Of a DNA stretch of 64,000 nt, positions 37,003 to 49,187 are shown piece by piece. The stretch comes from Coniella vitis (taxonomy: Eukaryota; Ascomycota; Sordariomycetes; Diaporthales; Schizoparmaceae). The translations under genes and the position numbers were made by a program. How positions within the stretch are numbered: position 1 is the stretch's first letter; every line of letters starts with the position of its first letter. The stretch lies in contig WUJK01000002.1 in assembly GCA_011317545.1 (NCBI GenBank), positions 4,588,001-4,652,000 of the forward strand, read 5' to 3'. The notes beneath the pieces are model-generated. The model was not told the DNA's origin. It made no database searches and saw nothing but the letters and a program-made list of their open reading frames with translations.

Positions 37003-38733
37003 ATGGACTCCGCTGCCATCGATCTCTGTCTGTATCCGATCGCGACTCCGCCAAAGGGACAACAGTCAAACTTCACCAATCCACCAACGCTTATTGCAGC
37101 AACATGGGGAGTCACCACTTCAATGGCTTCACTAGCACTGCTTTTTACAATCACGAGAATATATACCAATTTTCGAAAGCTTAAACCTTCTGACTGTCCG
37201 TATATCATGTCTATTCCTTGGTAGGATCATATCTTGTCGGACATTGACTTGTCTTTGTGACAAACAGAATTGTTTGGCTAGACACTGGCTGACAAAAGAT
37301 GAGTTGGACGGAAAAGACTTTGCCGTGATAGCTATGATGCTTCAAATCACGTATGATGTGCTAGTACTAGAATGTACGTTGTCCAGGCTCGGAAAGAAAA
37401 CTTGATATACAGTCACTAATATACATTGATAGTAGCCAAATGGGCAAGGCATTCCTGGGATGTCCCAGTTTGCTGGGTCACCGGTAGATATATGGAGGTG
37501 AGTAGGATTCTCCACAGTCCGAATACATATAGTATATTCTTATATGGTATCTCTGATTGAATATTGACCTGAAATATCGCCTTTTAAGCTCTTATTCTCT
37601 GAGGCCATGGTATATGCTGCCACTACATTCTTCGCAAAAGCATCGATACTCCTGCTATACCTTGAGCTATTTTCAATCCAGAGAAAGTCAAGAATCAGTA
37701 TCTGGGCGGGCTTGATTAGCACGGGGATATTATATTTGGCAGCTTTTCCCATCGAAATACCATTCATGGTTCCGCACAAGGGCCAGACATGGCAAGAACT
37801 AGCGCTCAGCGGTAAAGTACAAAGAATAAGTGTTTGGGGCCTTGTTCAGGGACCACTTTCTATCATCCTGGACATATACATATTTATTGTCCCATTTCCC
37901 GTCTTGACCAAACTCCATCTGTCTTCCAGGAAGCGCTTGGGTCTCATTTGCGTGTTCGCATTTGCTTTTCTGTAAGTACGCATACAGCATCAGCTCCTTT
38001 TTCGCATCAACGCTGGAAACTAATGATGGTAGTGCTGTTGCTGCTAGCGTCGTTGGTCTTGTGTATCGGTATGAGGTGATGTATAGCCACGACGAGACTT
38101 GGTCGAACGCTAGCATATTTCTCTGCTGGTAAGTTATTGGTATAATTTCAGGTATGCGTTCTTCATGCCAATGAGTACATACTGACATGTGTGTGTAGCT
38201 TATTTGAGAATAATATTGCTATCGTGGTGAGCTGCATGCCCGCCTTTGCTGCCTTCATCAAATCACATCTGGCGGCCTCGAGCTTTTTCATATCACTTCG
38301 TACCATGCTACTGCCGTCCAAATCAAGGCCAACTGCACGTTCTGAACCGAGCCCGCCTGATAGCTGGAACAAGGAAGTGATCACCTTTGGGCAGGGAAAC
38401 GACAGGCAGAATGGACAAGACCACTTGAGCCCGCAGGATTGTACTGGGCATAACCATAAGATGCAGCCGATTGATGATATGGACCGCCTTTTAGATCCGA
38501 AAACTATATCCCAATTGACGACGGCCAATACTACGACACTGATGCCTCCCGCGCCCGCTCACTGCCTCTCACATGGCAAGGACGGGACCAAGATGACCGA
38601 AATTTCACAGCACTACCAATCCAACCACTTCCCTATTCAAGAACACCAGCAGCATGGCTACGAGCTGCAGGACTTTGATTCACTTGAGCACTACGCCTCC
38701 TTCAGTGAGAATAACCACAGTGACTATCCATAG
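37003..38733 (+). CDS. Fungal rhodopsin-fold integral membrane protein (PF20684-type), six exons
   Basis: Seven-helix membrane protein of the large Pezizomycotina family annotated as 'rhodopsin domain'; function unknown. Exons 37,003-37,195, 37,317-37,373, 37,436-37,497, 37,604-37,971, 38,033-38,128 and 38,199-38,733 total 436 codons in frame. Family landmarks appear in order: PSDYF (the DDY site), KWARHSWDVP, FAKASILLLYLELF, SVVGLVYRYE, and ENNIAIVVSCMPA. A hydrophilic C-terminal tail of about 130 residues follows. Start chosen at CACCATGG (37,003). The first intron begins GTCCGT, a poor donor, yet only this choice restores the DYF motif and frame, so that intron may splice inefficiently. 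No retinal-binding lysine is expected in this family. Confidence 0.8.
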
Positions 38734-40749
38734 GTGTATCCAACAACAACCTAAGAAACATCACATTGGCATATGGGTGAAGATGAATTCAGAGACGGAC
38801 TTAGAGGACTCATGGAGATGATCACGATTAATATAGCTCCCTAGCGGTGTGTGCATCTGAAACCACTTAATGCAACTTCAACTCACCCTGAACAATCTTT
38901 GAAAGACGCCTTGATGTCCATGTCTCTTTGCATTCTCAGTATCCTCCTCCACACCAGCATATCCGCAGTACCAGTCTTCTTTAGCGGCGGGATTCACGTA
39001 AAAAAAAACATCGATTAACTTCGTCGAGACGCCCCGGTGCGTCTCGAGCCAATCCAGACAGCATCTTTGTATCACCTTCATGACGTTCATCATAGGCGGC
39101 ATTCTCAAACAAAAGAGCTGAAAAGGACTATCATGGGAGCCCTTCTTTTGCGAAGAGTTCCGTGGCATTGGTGGGATTCCTTTGGAAGAGCAAAATAGCC
39201 AGCGGAACAGGTTTAGCGACAAATACTAGTCAATGTCGTCAAAAGTAAAAATGCGTGGAAGAAGATAGGCCACGCTATCGTTCTAAGCCCGCGCGGCGAG
39301 TTCAACTCAGCTTATACAAACATATACGGATGATCATTGATGTAAATGATATAGACAGTAAGAATCAAGATATGACATACCGTTCACCGTCTACCGTTTT
39401 CTGTGCTATTCCCTCAGCAACACGTCCATGTCTAGTGGCATGGTATCAAGAACTTCAGAATATACAACAGAGACTACAGGTTTCTTGGCTCGACTGCTTC
39501 CTTGATATATTTAACGCCATTGGACACAAACTTTACAAGCCGTCGCTGCCTGCATATGTTACCCTCATGATCAAGGGGGTATATTCGTTGTACTTCACCA
39601 CATTGCCAAGATCCGCTGTGCCTTCCATTGCTCCGTGAGGTGAGTCGATTGTATCCGAAGCTTTGCCCGTCCCAAAGCATTCCTTGGTTGATGGCCGCTT
39701 AGTCGAACCATGTAATTATGTCCAAGTTTGATCCAATGCCAGTTTCGATACACAGATCTGCGTCATTCGTCGACTTCGCAATACTCCAAGGGACTGTGTC
39801 GCGTGTAAGAGACGCGCGGAGGAAGGAAGAAAACTTCGTCGCCGAAAGTCAACCCACCTCCTCTTGACTTATGCGTGATTACGACCATGATGATGATCAC
39901 TCAATTGGTGATCGTGATGTGATTGCCATTCGCTATCCGTTCACTTTGATAGGGCCGCCATTTCTCTGGGTTGGGCAGGATATTTGATCATGCTTTTAAG
40001 ACCGGATGAGCGGTAGGCAGCATCCTGTTTGAGCTTATCCTTCCAGCGGTTGCACAGGAGGCGCATATGACGCATACATAATACCCAACGCATAAGCTAG
40101 CCAACCGCATTTCCACGTAGCGCCATCAGGCAGCCGCGCCCATCAATATTATCTTTTGTAGCCAGTCAGAGGAGGTACGTCACATTCAGGCTGACAGGTA
40201 GGTGTCAATGTGGAGCCTCAGTCAGTACGATAATGGGTAGGATTTCAGTACTAGTAGTACCATTAATTATGTGTACATCCAATACGTCCCCCGGCGAAGC
40301 TACTAATTTTATTCCCCTGCGCGTACTACCATGTAACATAGTAATCACGCGGAATTTTGAATTAAATCGGCGGCTCGCATTGTACCTGGAAGCATATATT
40401 GGAATTTGCCACATAATACATGTCTTTGATAGCACGTGAGATTGATAAGTGAAGGGAGCGGCTACCAACCCTGCAAACATTTTTAGAATCCGATGGTACC
40501 ATGCAGCGGTACATTGCAGCACACCAAATCCTAGGTGTGCAGCCGCCAACAGTCGTATTTTACATAGTACTACCACATATTCAGAGTGGGTACTCGAATC
40601 GGATGATCCATTGCTCTACTATGTACCATGGTCATGTAAACAGTACGAAGTTCGCAGTGTCCGCACCCACCCACCCACCCCCCTGACCTACATTCTTCCA
40701 CTTAGAGAGGACCCACAAGTTGCTAACACCTGCCGCCTGATGGCAGCAG
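38734..40749. other. Intergenic, 2 kb; unidentified frames only
   Basis: A minus-strand frame (39,222-38,878) with a rather protein-like stretch (WLETHRGVSTKLIDVFFYV) and a plus-strand frame (39,255-39,638) could be remnants of lost genes. Neither is recognisable and I found no consistent splice model. A perfect 9-bp inverted repeat TCGAGACGC / GCGTCTCGA lies at 39,024-39,047. A run of ACCC repeats lies near 40,664-40,680. Confidence 0.5.
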
Positions 40750-40757
40750 TATTTAAA
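40750..40757 (+). promoter_or_regulatory. TATA-like box upstream of the FAD oxidoreductase
   Basis: TATTTAAA lies 118 bp before the start codon at 40,875, a plausible core promoter distance for a fungal gene. Assigned by position and sequence only. Confidence 0.4.
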
Positions 40758-40874
40758 GCGTGACGGTCAGAGGTAAGCTTCTTTTCTATTTTCAAACACT
40801 CGGTTTTTTATGAGTCCGCTACGAATTTGAGGCTCGCCCGGTATTTTCTCGTCCCGGACGCATGATCAAACAGT

Positions 40875-42607
40875 ATGACAAAGCCGTCGCTGCCTGCGTG
40901 GGCAAAGCCTGTGACAGAAAGCCTCAACACGGACCCTCAGCTTAACGGACGGAGAATCCTTCATTTTCCTGGGTCGCCTGAATACGCCGACAGTGAGACT
41001 CAATACTTCAATGCCGCTGCTTCAGAAGTCAAATCTATAGCCACAGCCAGTCCCACCTCTACAGCCGAAGTCTCAGCGCTCCTTAGAATCCTCCGGCGAC
41101 ATCTGCCCCCTACCACGCCCATCGCAGCACGCGGTGCGGGACACGCGACATTTGCTGGCACGGCAAAAGCAGTTGGCGGTGTCACTATTGACAGTCAGTT
41201 CATACTTCAAAATCAGGTCGTTTACCACGTGCTCACGAGTGAATAGTGCGCGGCCTCCGGGGTGTGAGCATTCTCCCAGACAAGAAGCACGTCCGCTTCG
41301 CAGCTGGGGAGAAATGGGCTACCATTTTCACCCATCTGGAGTCCCACAGCCCACCTTTAATGACTGCGGGCGGTCGCTCGCCAAATGTTGGTGCTACGGG
41401 TTTTCTCCTCGGAGCTGGACTTTCTTTCCTTTCGGCAGGCTATGGCTTTAGTGCCGACTTGGTAACGGCCTGGGAGGTTAGTGCCTGTACTGTTGCAAAG
41501 GTTTCCTTTCCCAGCTATGCTGTTGCCTGCTAATGAGGATCGAAAGGTCGTGCTAGCTTCTGGAGACGTTGTCCTCGCGAGAAAGGAGGATGATAGTACG
41601 GCGGACCTTTGGGACGCCTTGCGTGGAGGATCGACTAACTTTGGCATAGTGACGTCTGTTGAGATGTCTTGCTTTCCTCACCCAGCTCAATTTCGTAGTG
41701 GCGCCTTGTTCTACCTTCCAATGGCAAGGCAGGCGACCCTTGAAGCTTTTCACGAGCTAACTTGTGCCCCCCCCTCGGATCTCGTGGAGGCGGAATCCCT
41801 GCCTATCAGCCATGCTATGTGGTGTATCACTCAAGCCTCAGGCGTGAAAATCATAAACACAATGATAACCACAACTGGCTCTACGAATCAAGTTAACCTG
41901 GATGCTTTTACCAGTGTGTGGGGCCGGGTCCCGCTCATAAGCAAAATTACCCAGGGAACACAGAGCAAATTCCTGGCAAAGATGGGGAAACTAGCGCCTA
42001 ATGATGGAAAAAGGTCAGTCTTGTTAGCTATCCATTCTGCCTTTTAACTCCGTGCTGATATTAGCGCAGGACATTGCACAAATCCATCACTGTCAAGCTA
42101 AACCTCAACCTACTGAATGGGGCAGTGGATATATGGCAAACTTCGAATGAGTCTTTGCGCTCAGTGAAGGGTATGCAACGGACAGTTGTATTTCATGGTC
42201 TACCGAGCAGTATGCTGGAAGCATCCTCCAAGGTCGGAGCTAAATCAAACGAATCTGCCTCATCGCCATCATCTCCTAACTTTATGGGACTAACCCCGAA
42301 AGACGGACCCTTGGTCCTCGTCGAGATCTGCACGACTTATCGCGACGCTGAAGACGACGACCTTGTCCAAGAAGCAGATACGAAATATTTGGAGGATGTT
42401 AATGTGCTTGCTCAAGAGATGGGTCTTGCTCACCGATTCATATTTCCCAATTATGCCTGGCCATCGGAAGAGGTTATGAAGAGCTACGGGGAGGGTCGTT
42501 TGGCGTTTCTGCGACGGGTTGCGAGGAAATGGGATCCTGAGGAATTCTTTCAAAGGCAATTTGTGGGAGGCTTCAAAATTGGCACGGAAGGTAACCTTGC
42601 AAAATGA
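40875..42607 (+). CDS. FAD-linked oxidoreductase (PCMH-type FAD domain, BBE-like C-terminus)
   Basis: Flavin-dependent oxidase of the berberine-bridge/6-hydroxynicotine-oxidase superfamily. Such enzymes oxidise alcohols, amines or ring carbons, often in natural-product pathways. Exons 40,875-41,193, 41,247-41,476, 41,538-42,013 and 42,070-42,607 total 520 codons with clean GT-AG introns of 53-61 nt. FAD contacts visible: RGAGH (about residues 86-90), the GGVTID strand, and the GRSPNVGATGFLLGAGLS loop. The position that holds the 6-S-cysteinyl link in bicovalent members is not cysteine. DLWDALRGGSTNFGIVTS and the C-terminal FPNYAWPSEE...SYG...FFQRQFVGGFKI complete the family signature. No signal peptide is obvious, so cytosolic action is likely. 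It appears intact. Confidence 0.88.
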
Positions 42608-43453
42608 GTTTGGGTGAGCTGGAAGCCGTGCGTCCATAGCCTTTCAACAGATTTTGTAATCCTCCTCATGTTCATTCTTCAAGGAGAAACAGGATTGAGT
42701 AGAATGATAGCTTGATTGAATGATAACGCGAACATATAATAGCTTTCGTTGCTGAGTAGTAAGAGAAAATCAATGAAGCAATAAGGAAAGGGATGGATAT
42801 TAGAACTAGATTGCCCGCAATTCTGCTATGCCAAACCCTTCAGCGCCTGATTCACTTGCGGTACCACATGTCCTGCTTTATAAAGTTGTATGATATGACA
42901 ATTTTGCGACCTTTATGCGTTCCGGTGGAAACATCTCATATATTTTGTATCCCCTTTCAAACATCGCTATATAATCATTTGCATACTTGAAAATTTACGA
43001 TAGACAAATTAGCTGATTCCTAAGAAAGTTATTGGTTGGATTTCCATAACATCAAATCATGGGGTTACCTTTGCCGACCAGCCGATCTAATTTTGGATAC
43101 ATCTGGCCCGTACCGGAGGTATGTTTCGGGAAATCAGACCGGATCGGAGCGTACGGCAGAACAAAATCCCCCCGAGGCGGACATTTCTGCCGAAAATCTT
43201 TCCTGTCCCCCTAACCCGGACATTGAATAACAGGTGCCACATAAACATAGGGGTAAGGCATTGTTTTCCTATGTTATGTTCCTTTGGTTCCAACGATTAT
43301 CGGTTTTAATCTCCCTGGCAGGTAGAACCCCATTTTTAATTCAATGTCTCGACTCCTTGAAACAATCCTCGTAAGCACTAAGTAGCCAATCACAAAACCG
43401 TTTCGGGTTCGTGTTCGGAAATAATCGCTTACAAAGGGCGTTTAAGTAAGACC
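42608..43453. other. Intergenic; possible small inverted-repeat element
   Basis: No gene seen. Between 43,059 and 43,333 the ends are roughly inverted (ATGGGGTTACC... and ...GGTAGAACCCCAT) around a GC-richer core, which might be a small MITE, but the arms are short and mismatched and no clear target duplication is seen. Confidence 0.4.
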
Positions 43454-43461
43454 TATAAATA
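43454..43461 (+). promoter_or_regulatory. TATA box upstream of the alginate-lyase-like gene
   Basis: TATAAATA lies 91 bp before the ATG at 43,545, in an otherwise CG-rich context. Positional inference. Confidence 0.5.
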
Positions 43462-43544
43462 TACATAAACAACACCGATTTTTGTTTACTTCGTCATGTT
43501 TTCCAGGTAAGCACACTCATTTCAATCCAACTACCACCGGCGAT

Positions 43545-44971
43545 ATGAAGCCGCACACGCTCCTTATTCTCTCAACCTTTGCTTCGCCCAGCGTGCAATC
43601 ATTTTTGCACCCTGGCCTTCTTGTTACCGACGCGGATCTCGACCGTGCCAGTTCCAAAATTGCACAAGACCATGCTCCATGGAACACTTCCTATTCCGCT
43701 CTAGTAGACTGCGCCTGTGCTGACGCATCATATGCTCCACAAGCTGTTGCCACTATATATCGAGGGTCTGACGGTGTTCACACACCGAACGTACAGCTGC
43801 TGTGGGAGGACGCCGCAGCCGCGTTTGCTCTCGCATTACGGTGGAAACTTTCCGGCAATGACACCTACGCTGACACTGCTGCCAATATCCTGCGCGCTTG
43901 GGGCAGCACTTTAACGGCCATTGGCGGTGATGACGATGCCTATCTCGCCGCTGGCTTCCAGGGCCATGAACTCGCCAACGCCGGAGAGCTACTCCGTGAC
44001 TACGAACCTTTCGCAACGGATGGCCTGGCTGAGTTTCAGTCTATGATGACTTCGGTCTTCCTGACCATGAACCTTCGGTTCCTCAACCACAAAGTTTCAT
44101 CTGAGCACAACGTGGTCCACTTTTTCGCCAACTGGGAGATGGGCAACCTAGCTTCTGCAATGGCTATCGCTGTCTTGACCGACAACACTACAGTCTGGGA
44201 TTTTGGTGTCAACTATTTCAAGTCGGGTGTCGGAAACGGCTGCATAAACCGGGCCGTCTCAAATCTCGTTACCGATCCTGACTCAGGCGCTGTGTTGGGT
44301 CAAGGCCAGGAGTCAGGACGCGATCAGGGCCATTCGGCACTTGACTGGGAGATAATTGCTGTCGTCGCTCAACAAGCATGGAACCAAGGAGAGGACCTCT
44401 TCAGCTACAATAATAGCCGTGTGCTACAAGGGTACGTTCTCCCATCTTCAATACTTGTTAGGCATTTGAGTCTTACCAGTAAATCACCTTCCTTAGTGCT
44501 GAGTACTTTGCCCGCTACAACCTGGGTAATGAAGTCCCCTTTAAGCCGTATACAAACAGCATTGTGTATTACACGGAAATCAGCAACAGCTCACGGGGTA
44601 CGGTACGCCCGACATGGGAGCTGCTGCACAGTCACTATGTTCAGATTAAAGGAATGGATGCGCCCTGGACCACGGCCTACCTCAACAATTCTCTGAACTA
44701 TTTTGGAGGATTTGAGCCCGGGGCCGGAGCCTTTGGTAGCTCGTTGGACTCGGGCAACTACGACAGCCTCGGATGGGGTTCACTACTCTACCACCGTGAT
44801 GACAACGATACGATCTCGTCGAGCTCGTCCTTCAATAGCTCAACCGTAAGCAACACCTCTTTGCCCGTGAGCGTCACCTCGTCTCAAGGCAGCCTTGTGC
44901 CAACTGTGACAACAAGGCCGGCGGTACCGACAAAGTTGCCAGGCTGCCGTCGTTCTGCTAAGCTAGGATAA
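43545..44971 (+). CDS. Secreted alginate-lyase-fold protein (PF05426-type)
   Basis: Two exons, 43,545-44,431 and 44,497-44,971, give 453 codons. The N-terminus (MKPHTLLILSTFASPSVQS) is a signal peptide, so the protein is probably secreted or wall-associated. The mature part opens with FLHPGLLVTDADLDRA, typical of the alginate lyase/PL5-PL38-like (alpha/alpha)-toroid group. The central SSEHNVVHFFANWEMGNLASAMAIAVL matches the conserved Asn/His active-site helix region. The GQGQESGRDQGHS and EYFARYNLGNEVPF segments are also conserved. A Ser/Thr-rich tail of about 60 residues follows. The likely role is eliminative cleavage of a uronic-acid polysaccharide; the true substrate is unknown. An upstream TTG-initiated extension was ignored because a eukaryotic start should be ATG. 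Confidence 0.83.
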
Positions 44972-47612
44972 ACTGTGTGCACTAAGGGCAGGTGTTCTTC
45001 ACTTTTGTCAAGATAGATTCTGTTTAAGTCGGTAAATATACGTTGATAGTGATTTTATAATTTTGAAAATAACCTATAACCAAACCCATCAAAGCAATTG
45101 TTTTGATATTACAAGTGGTATAAGATGATATCTTAGCCTGTGGATCACTTCTACCACCCGAATTATTATCACAACAAACTTAACAATACAGTATAGCTAA
45201 ATCCGGAATTGGTCATCTATCAGTATCATCGCGTATGTCCTGTGATACGAGGATTGGAGATACTTATCTATCGACCATTCAGCTTCGAGACACCCCTTCC
45301 ATCTTTTATGGCTATTTCTTAGTTGCTCTGGCAAGATCGTTCAAAAGAGTCTTCCGACCCGGGTCATGCACTTTGGCACCTTGAGCATAAACAAGTGTGG
45401 GCCCTTATATGGTTGAACGTGCATCCGAACTTCCTTCTTGCTCCGGATACGCTATAGCAATAATCAGCAATGGGTAGCCTCGCCTAGATGAACTCCATCA
45501 AGCAAATCTGCGGTTTGAAGAGGTGGACGATGTTGCACGAATCTTAGGCGATGTAGGCGGTATTGTGGGGAAATCATTGCATTGCCCTGAAGATAAAGTG
45601 TCTTCATGCACATTTTTGCCTCAGGCGTAGTCATTCATTGTTAATCAGGTAAATTTGAAGCCGCTTCCAGAGTTTGGCGGTATTAAGTCATGCTTTATGT
45701 CTTATTCACACTAGAGCCAGTCAAAGGTATGTGCCGGATTATAGCTTCTTAAGACGTGTTGGGAGGAGCTACTTTGGGAACATAAGGAGGTTCAGAGACC
45801 ACTTTAGAAATTTGTATCACACGCAAATGATGTAAGAAATAATTTCTTAGACTTGAAAGCAACAACACTTATTAGATTGCAACAAATACTATATAATCTA
45901 GTGAAGGAGAGAAGTAAGAATATGAATCGAGAAGATACCTTTAGGTCAGTCATTCCTCACATTCGTTCTGCGTTCAAATTCCCACTGGCCTTTCTGTTTC
46001 GCTTAATCAACACATGATATCGGGAATTTGATGGACATGAAGGCATCGAGATTTGAGTCAAGTAAGACATATCTCCTAGAATGATTATATCTTCTTTTTT
46101 ATTTCAAAGGCGCCTGCCCGGCCGGACCGAAGACATAAGCCGAGCTCTCAAATTCCAACATAACTACGTGCTTGACATTAAAAAGTATCAATGTATTAAT
46201 ATTTTATAAGGAAAATGGCGATAGGCACGTGACTTTTGCGATCCCGCAAAGACGGCGAGCTATATTGGTCTCCCGTATTGAGTCTCTCGGCCTTTTCCTT
46301 CAGCTCCGTTCCAATTTCGTAATCAGCACTGGTGTCACAGTGGCAATCATCGTCCCGGAGGATGCTGCTACACGTCAAAAGCTCGAAGTTTCTTCTCTCC
46401 ACAACAAATTAGCGAGGCCGCACAAAGACACATGAAGCTCGAAAGGTCGTCCACGCCCTCCGCAAGATTGATGAATATTAGTAACCCATGATTCACACAG
46501 ATACAGGTGGTCAAATCGGGAACATTTGATTTTTGCTATTTGCTAGGCCAGTCTTTACGCACCCTTTAGCGTGGCTACTTTCTAGGTCACGCCATCTTTG
46601 ATATCGTATCACTTAGAAAAGGGTCTGAACGAAGACAAGGAGGCAGAGGCAGTCAGTAGAGTACGTCTTTTCCTTAAGAGTCGGATCAAGCTTTTAAATA
46701 TAATAAACACTTTATAACAAGCAGTCACTGACCTTATGTGGCGTGGTATATAGAGGGAGAGAGACAGAGAGGAGAGAGGTGAGAAAGAGAGCAAAGAATA
46801 GATTAGTAAGTAGTACATCAAGTGCGAATGAAACAATAGAGGGAAAAAGAATGAAGAAACGAAAACTAAATAACTTCCTCTAATAATATTGATCCACACT
46901 TTCCTAACCTGAGAGCTGATTCATAATTCGGACATTTAATGCTCAAACGATGAAAATTGAATTTCGGAGCCGGGGAGACTCAAAATGTGACCGAACTTGA
47001 ATTTGAAAACCAGGATTGTATTACAATCCGGTCAGACAAGCTCTAAGACGGATAATTAAATTCTACCCGGGACCCTCCTCTTTGGCTCGAGCAGATTTTA
47101 TATAGCCGAAAGTCAGCTCATGATACGGATAGTCACTCTCAAAAGGCAATGTTCTTTGTGAAGGGTTGCAAATTTCCGTGCTAGAAAGCTGATTCCTAGC
47201 TAGAAAACAATTATACAAGACGATTCAACTTCTTCGAAATGATATTGAACAGCTATACTAAGCTACCACCACCTTCAGTTAGGTAGATTGATTAAATTAG
47301 ATTGTAGCTCGCTCATAGTTCAGCAGATTTATCGCTGGCCCTTGGCAAACAGTAATCTAAAAACAAGGGACAGTTTCGGTTTAATACGTAAGCGATGCTT
47401 CTGCCCCATGGCCATTGCAATACCTGAATTATCGTCTCTAGGGAGACTCCCATTACAGCTATCAAGGTTTCATAATGCTATATTATTTACATTCCTTGCA
47501 ATTTATCCCGCATACTTCCCTTTTCCTTTTCCTTCTTCAACCTCCAAACTGTCTTAAGAACTTTGCTCTTTCGTGACATGTTCTAGGTCGGCAAATTCTC
47601 CTCGACGCCATC
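44972..47612. other. Intergenic, 2.6 kb; no gene recognised
   Basis: Short frames only. A purine-rich GAGAGA tract lies at 46,750-46,800 and accounts for a long but low-complexity minus-strand frame (46,899-46,609). A perfect 8-bp palindrome pair (TAAGAAAT/ATTTCTTA) lies near 45,834-45,850. The last few hundred bases must contain the acyltransferase promoter; a pyrimidine-rich stretch (47,515-47,550) precedes its ATG. Confidence 0.6.
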
Positions 47613-49187
47613 ATGGAAGTGATTCCAGTCACGCCGGAGGCCCAGTTTCACCCTGTCAGTAAGATTCGGACCCGAACGTTTTTTATTATATACGAGCAGC
47701 TCGATGAGGGCTTATTGAAGAATGGTCTGGACCGTCTGATTCGAGAATTCTGGCGGAAGCTTGGCGCACGTTTGATAGCTAGACCTCGAGATGGGTGTCT
47801 AGAGTATCATCTTCCTGCAACATTTGATGACGACTATGAGCTCTTCAAATGGTCCGCTGCGTACGTCGACAGTCTGACCGAGGAAGCTCTCCCCTTGGCT
47901 CGTACTACCTTGCCAGAAAATGGCGTCTCATTGCTTCCGTCAATGGACACTGTCGACGCTGTCTGCCGACCATCGAGTTGGCCGTTTGAACGAAAAGATG
48001 AACCTCCTAATGCTCCATTGCTCTACGTTCACTTAACCTTCTTCATTGATGGTACTAGCATTGCTATCAGTTGCCCCCACACGACGGCCGACCAGCAAGG
48101 ATTGGCAAACATCATCAAAGCCTGGCTGCTTGTCATTGATGGAGGAACCCCCTCTGCGATGATTGGATCGAGTGAGAATATCTTGCCTCGCGGCAAGCTA
48201 TATTCCCAGTTTCCTAGAAGTCAAGTCGTGAGGAAGGGCAAAATACATGTCAGACGACCATTTGAGCGGTTGCTGGTTGTCTTAGGCTTTTTGCCTGAGC
48301 TGGTCCTACGCCCTCACGAACTCTCTTATACCTTATTTATTCCTCTACCGGTACTAGAGTCGCTACGTGGGCGATTGACGAAGGAGTTGATAGAGAAATA
48401 CGGAGCTGTCCAAGCACTGAGCTATGGAGATATTGTCACGGCAATTGCACTCAAGGTTCGTACTTGGAATCTGGATCGGACTAGCTGGTACTAATAAGTA
48501 CTGCAGCTATCCCGCCTAGGGCATAAGCGACCAAAAACAATAACATTTTCACAAACAGTAAACAGTAAATATATGTCTTTTGCCGCTTTTAACAAACTCA
48601 TCGCACTAACCGCTCAATTTCAGTGCGAAATCGGGTCCCTTCGCTCTTGGGCGAGAATGCTAAGGGATATGTACACAATGCTTTGATTTGGTCATCGGCT
48701 CGCCTCTCTGTCGACCAATCCATTCCACTTAGTCACATTGCTCATCTCAACCGGAAATCCCTCAGCGAAACGTTGCAACAAGACAACATCGAGCTCGAAC
48801 TAGCTATAATAAGGGAAATGGTAAGACGTCGACAAACAATGCACAATTGCGAGATCTTCGAACAGTCGTACTCTATTTCAAACTGGGGTTCGGCGTGGAA
48901 AGACTTAAACTTCAGTGTCGCCAGGCGACGATCGGAAAAGGAAGTCTGTAATACTCGACCACAATTTGTCGTGTTTGGCGGCAGTGAGCTGAAACATACA
49001 CCGAAGCGATGTGAGTAAATCCTTTTCTGTTCCGTGCTTCAACGGTACACTAACTCGTTGAAAAGTTGCTGCTTTGATTACATTTCGAAATGAGGCAGGA
49101 TTCTGGTGCGAATTTTCGGTATCATCTCGGACAGCTGAGAAGGTTAAGGAGTACCTGGCAAAGGATCCAACCTTACAAGAACTGTAG
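47613..49187 (+). CDS. HxxxD acyltransferase (trichothecene 3-O-acetyltransferase/BAHD-like)
   Basis: CoA-dependent O- or N-acyltransferase of the fungal transferase family (PF02458-like), usually tailoring secondary metabolites. Exons 47,613-48,459, 48,624-49,010 and 49,066-49,187 give 451 codons. The catalytic HTTAD motif is at residues 156-160 (CPHTTADQQG), so the general base is kept. The second family signature, DFGWG, is replaced by a diverged LNFSVA-like segment near residue 375. The C-terminus ends FWCEFSVSSRTAEKVKEYLAKDP. Introns are 164 and 55 nt; the first uses GTACTT as donor, the only choice that preserves frame. Substrate unknown. Confidence 0.8.

Noticed and set aside
41194..41246. 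Apparent stop and frameshift in the FAD oxidoreductase
   Set aside because: Removed by a normal 53-nt GT-AG intron (donor GTCAGT, acceptor TAG); the gene is intact.
46609..46899. 96-codon minus-strand frame, hydrophobic
   Set aside because: Produced by a GAGAGA-rich low-complexity tract; Ser/Leu/Pro composition without a domain.
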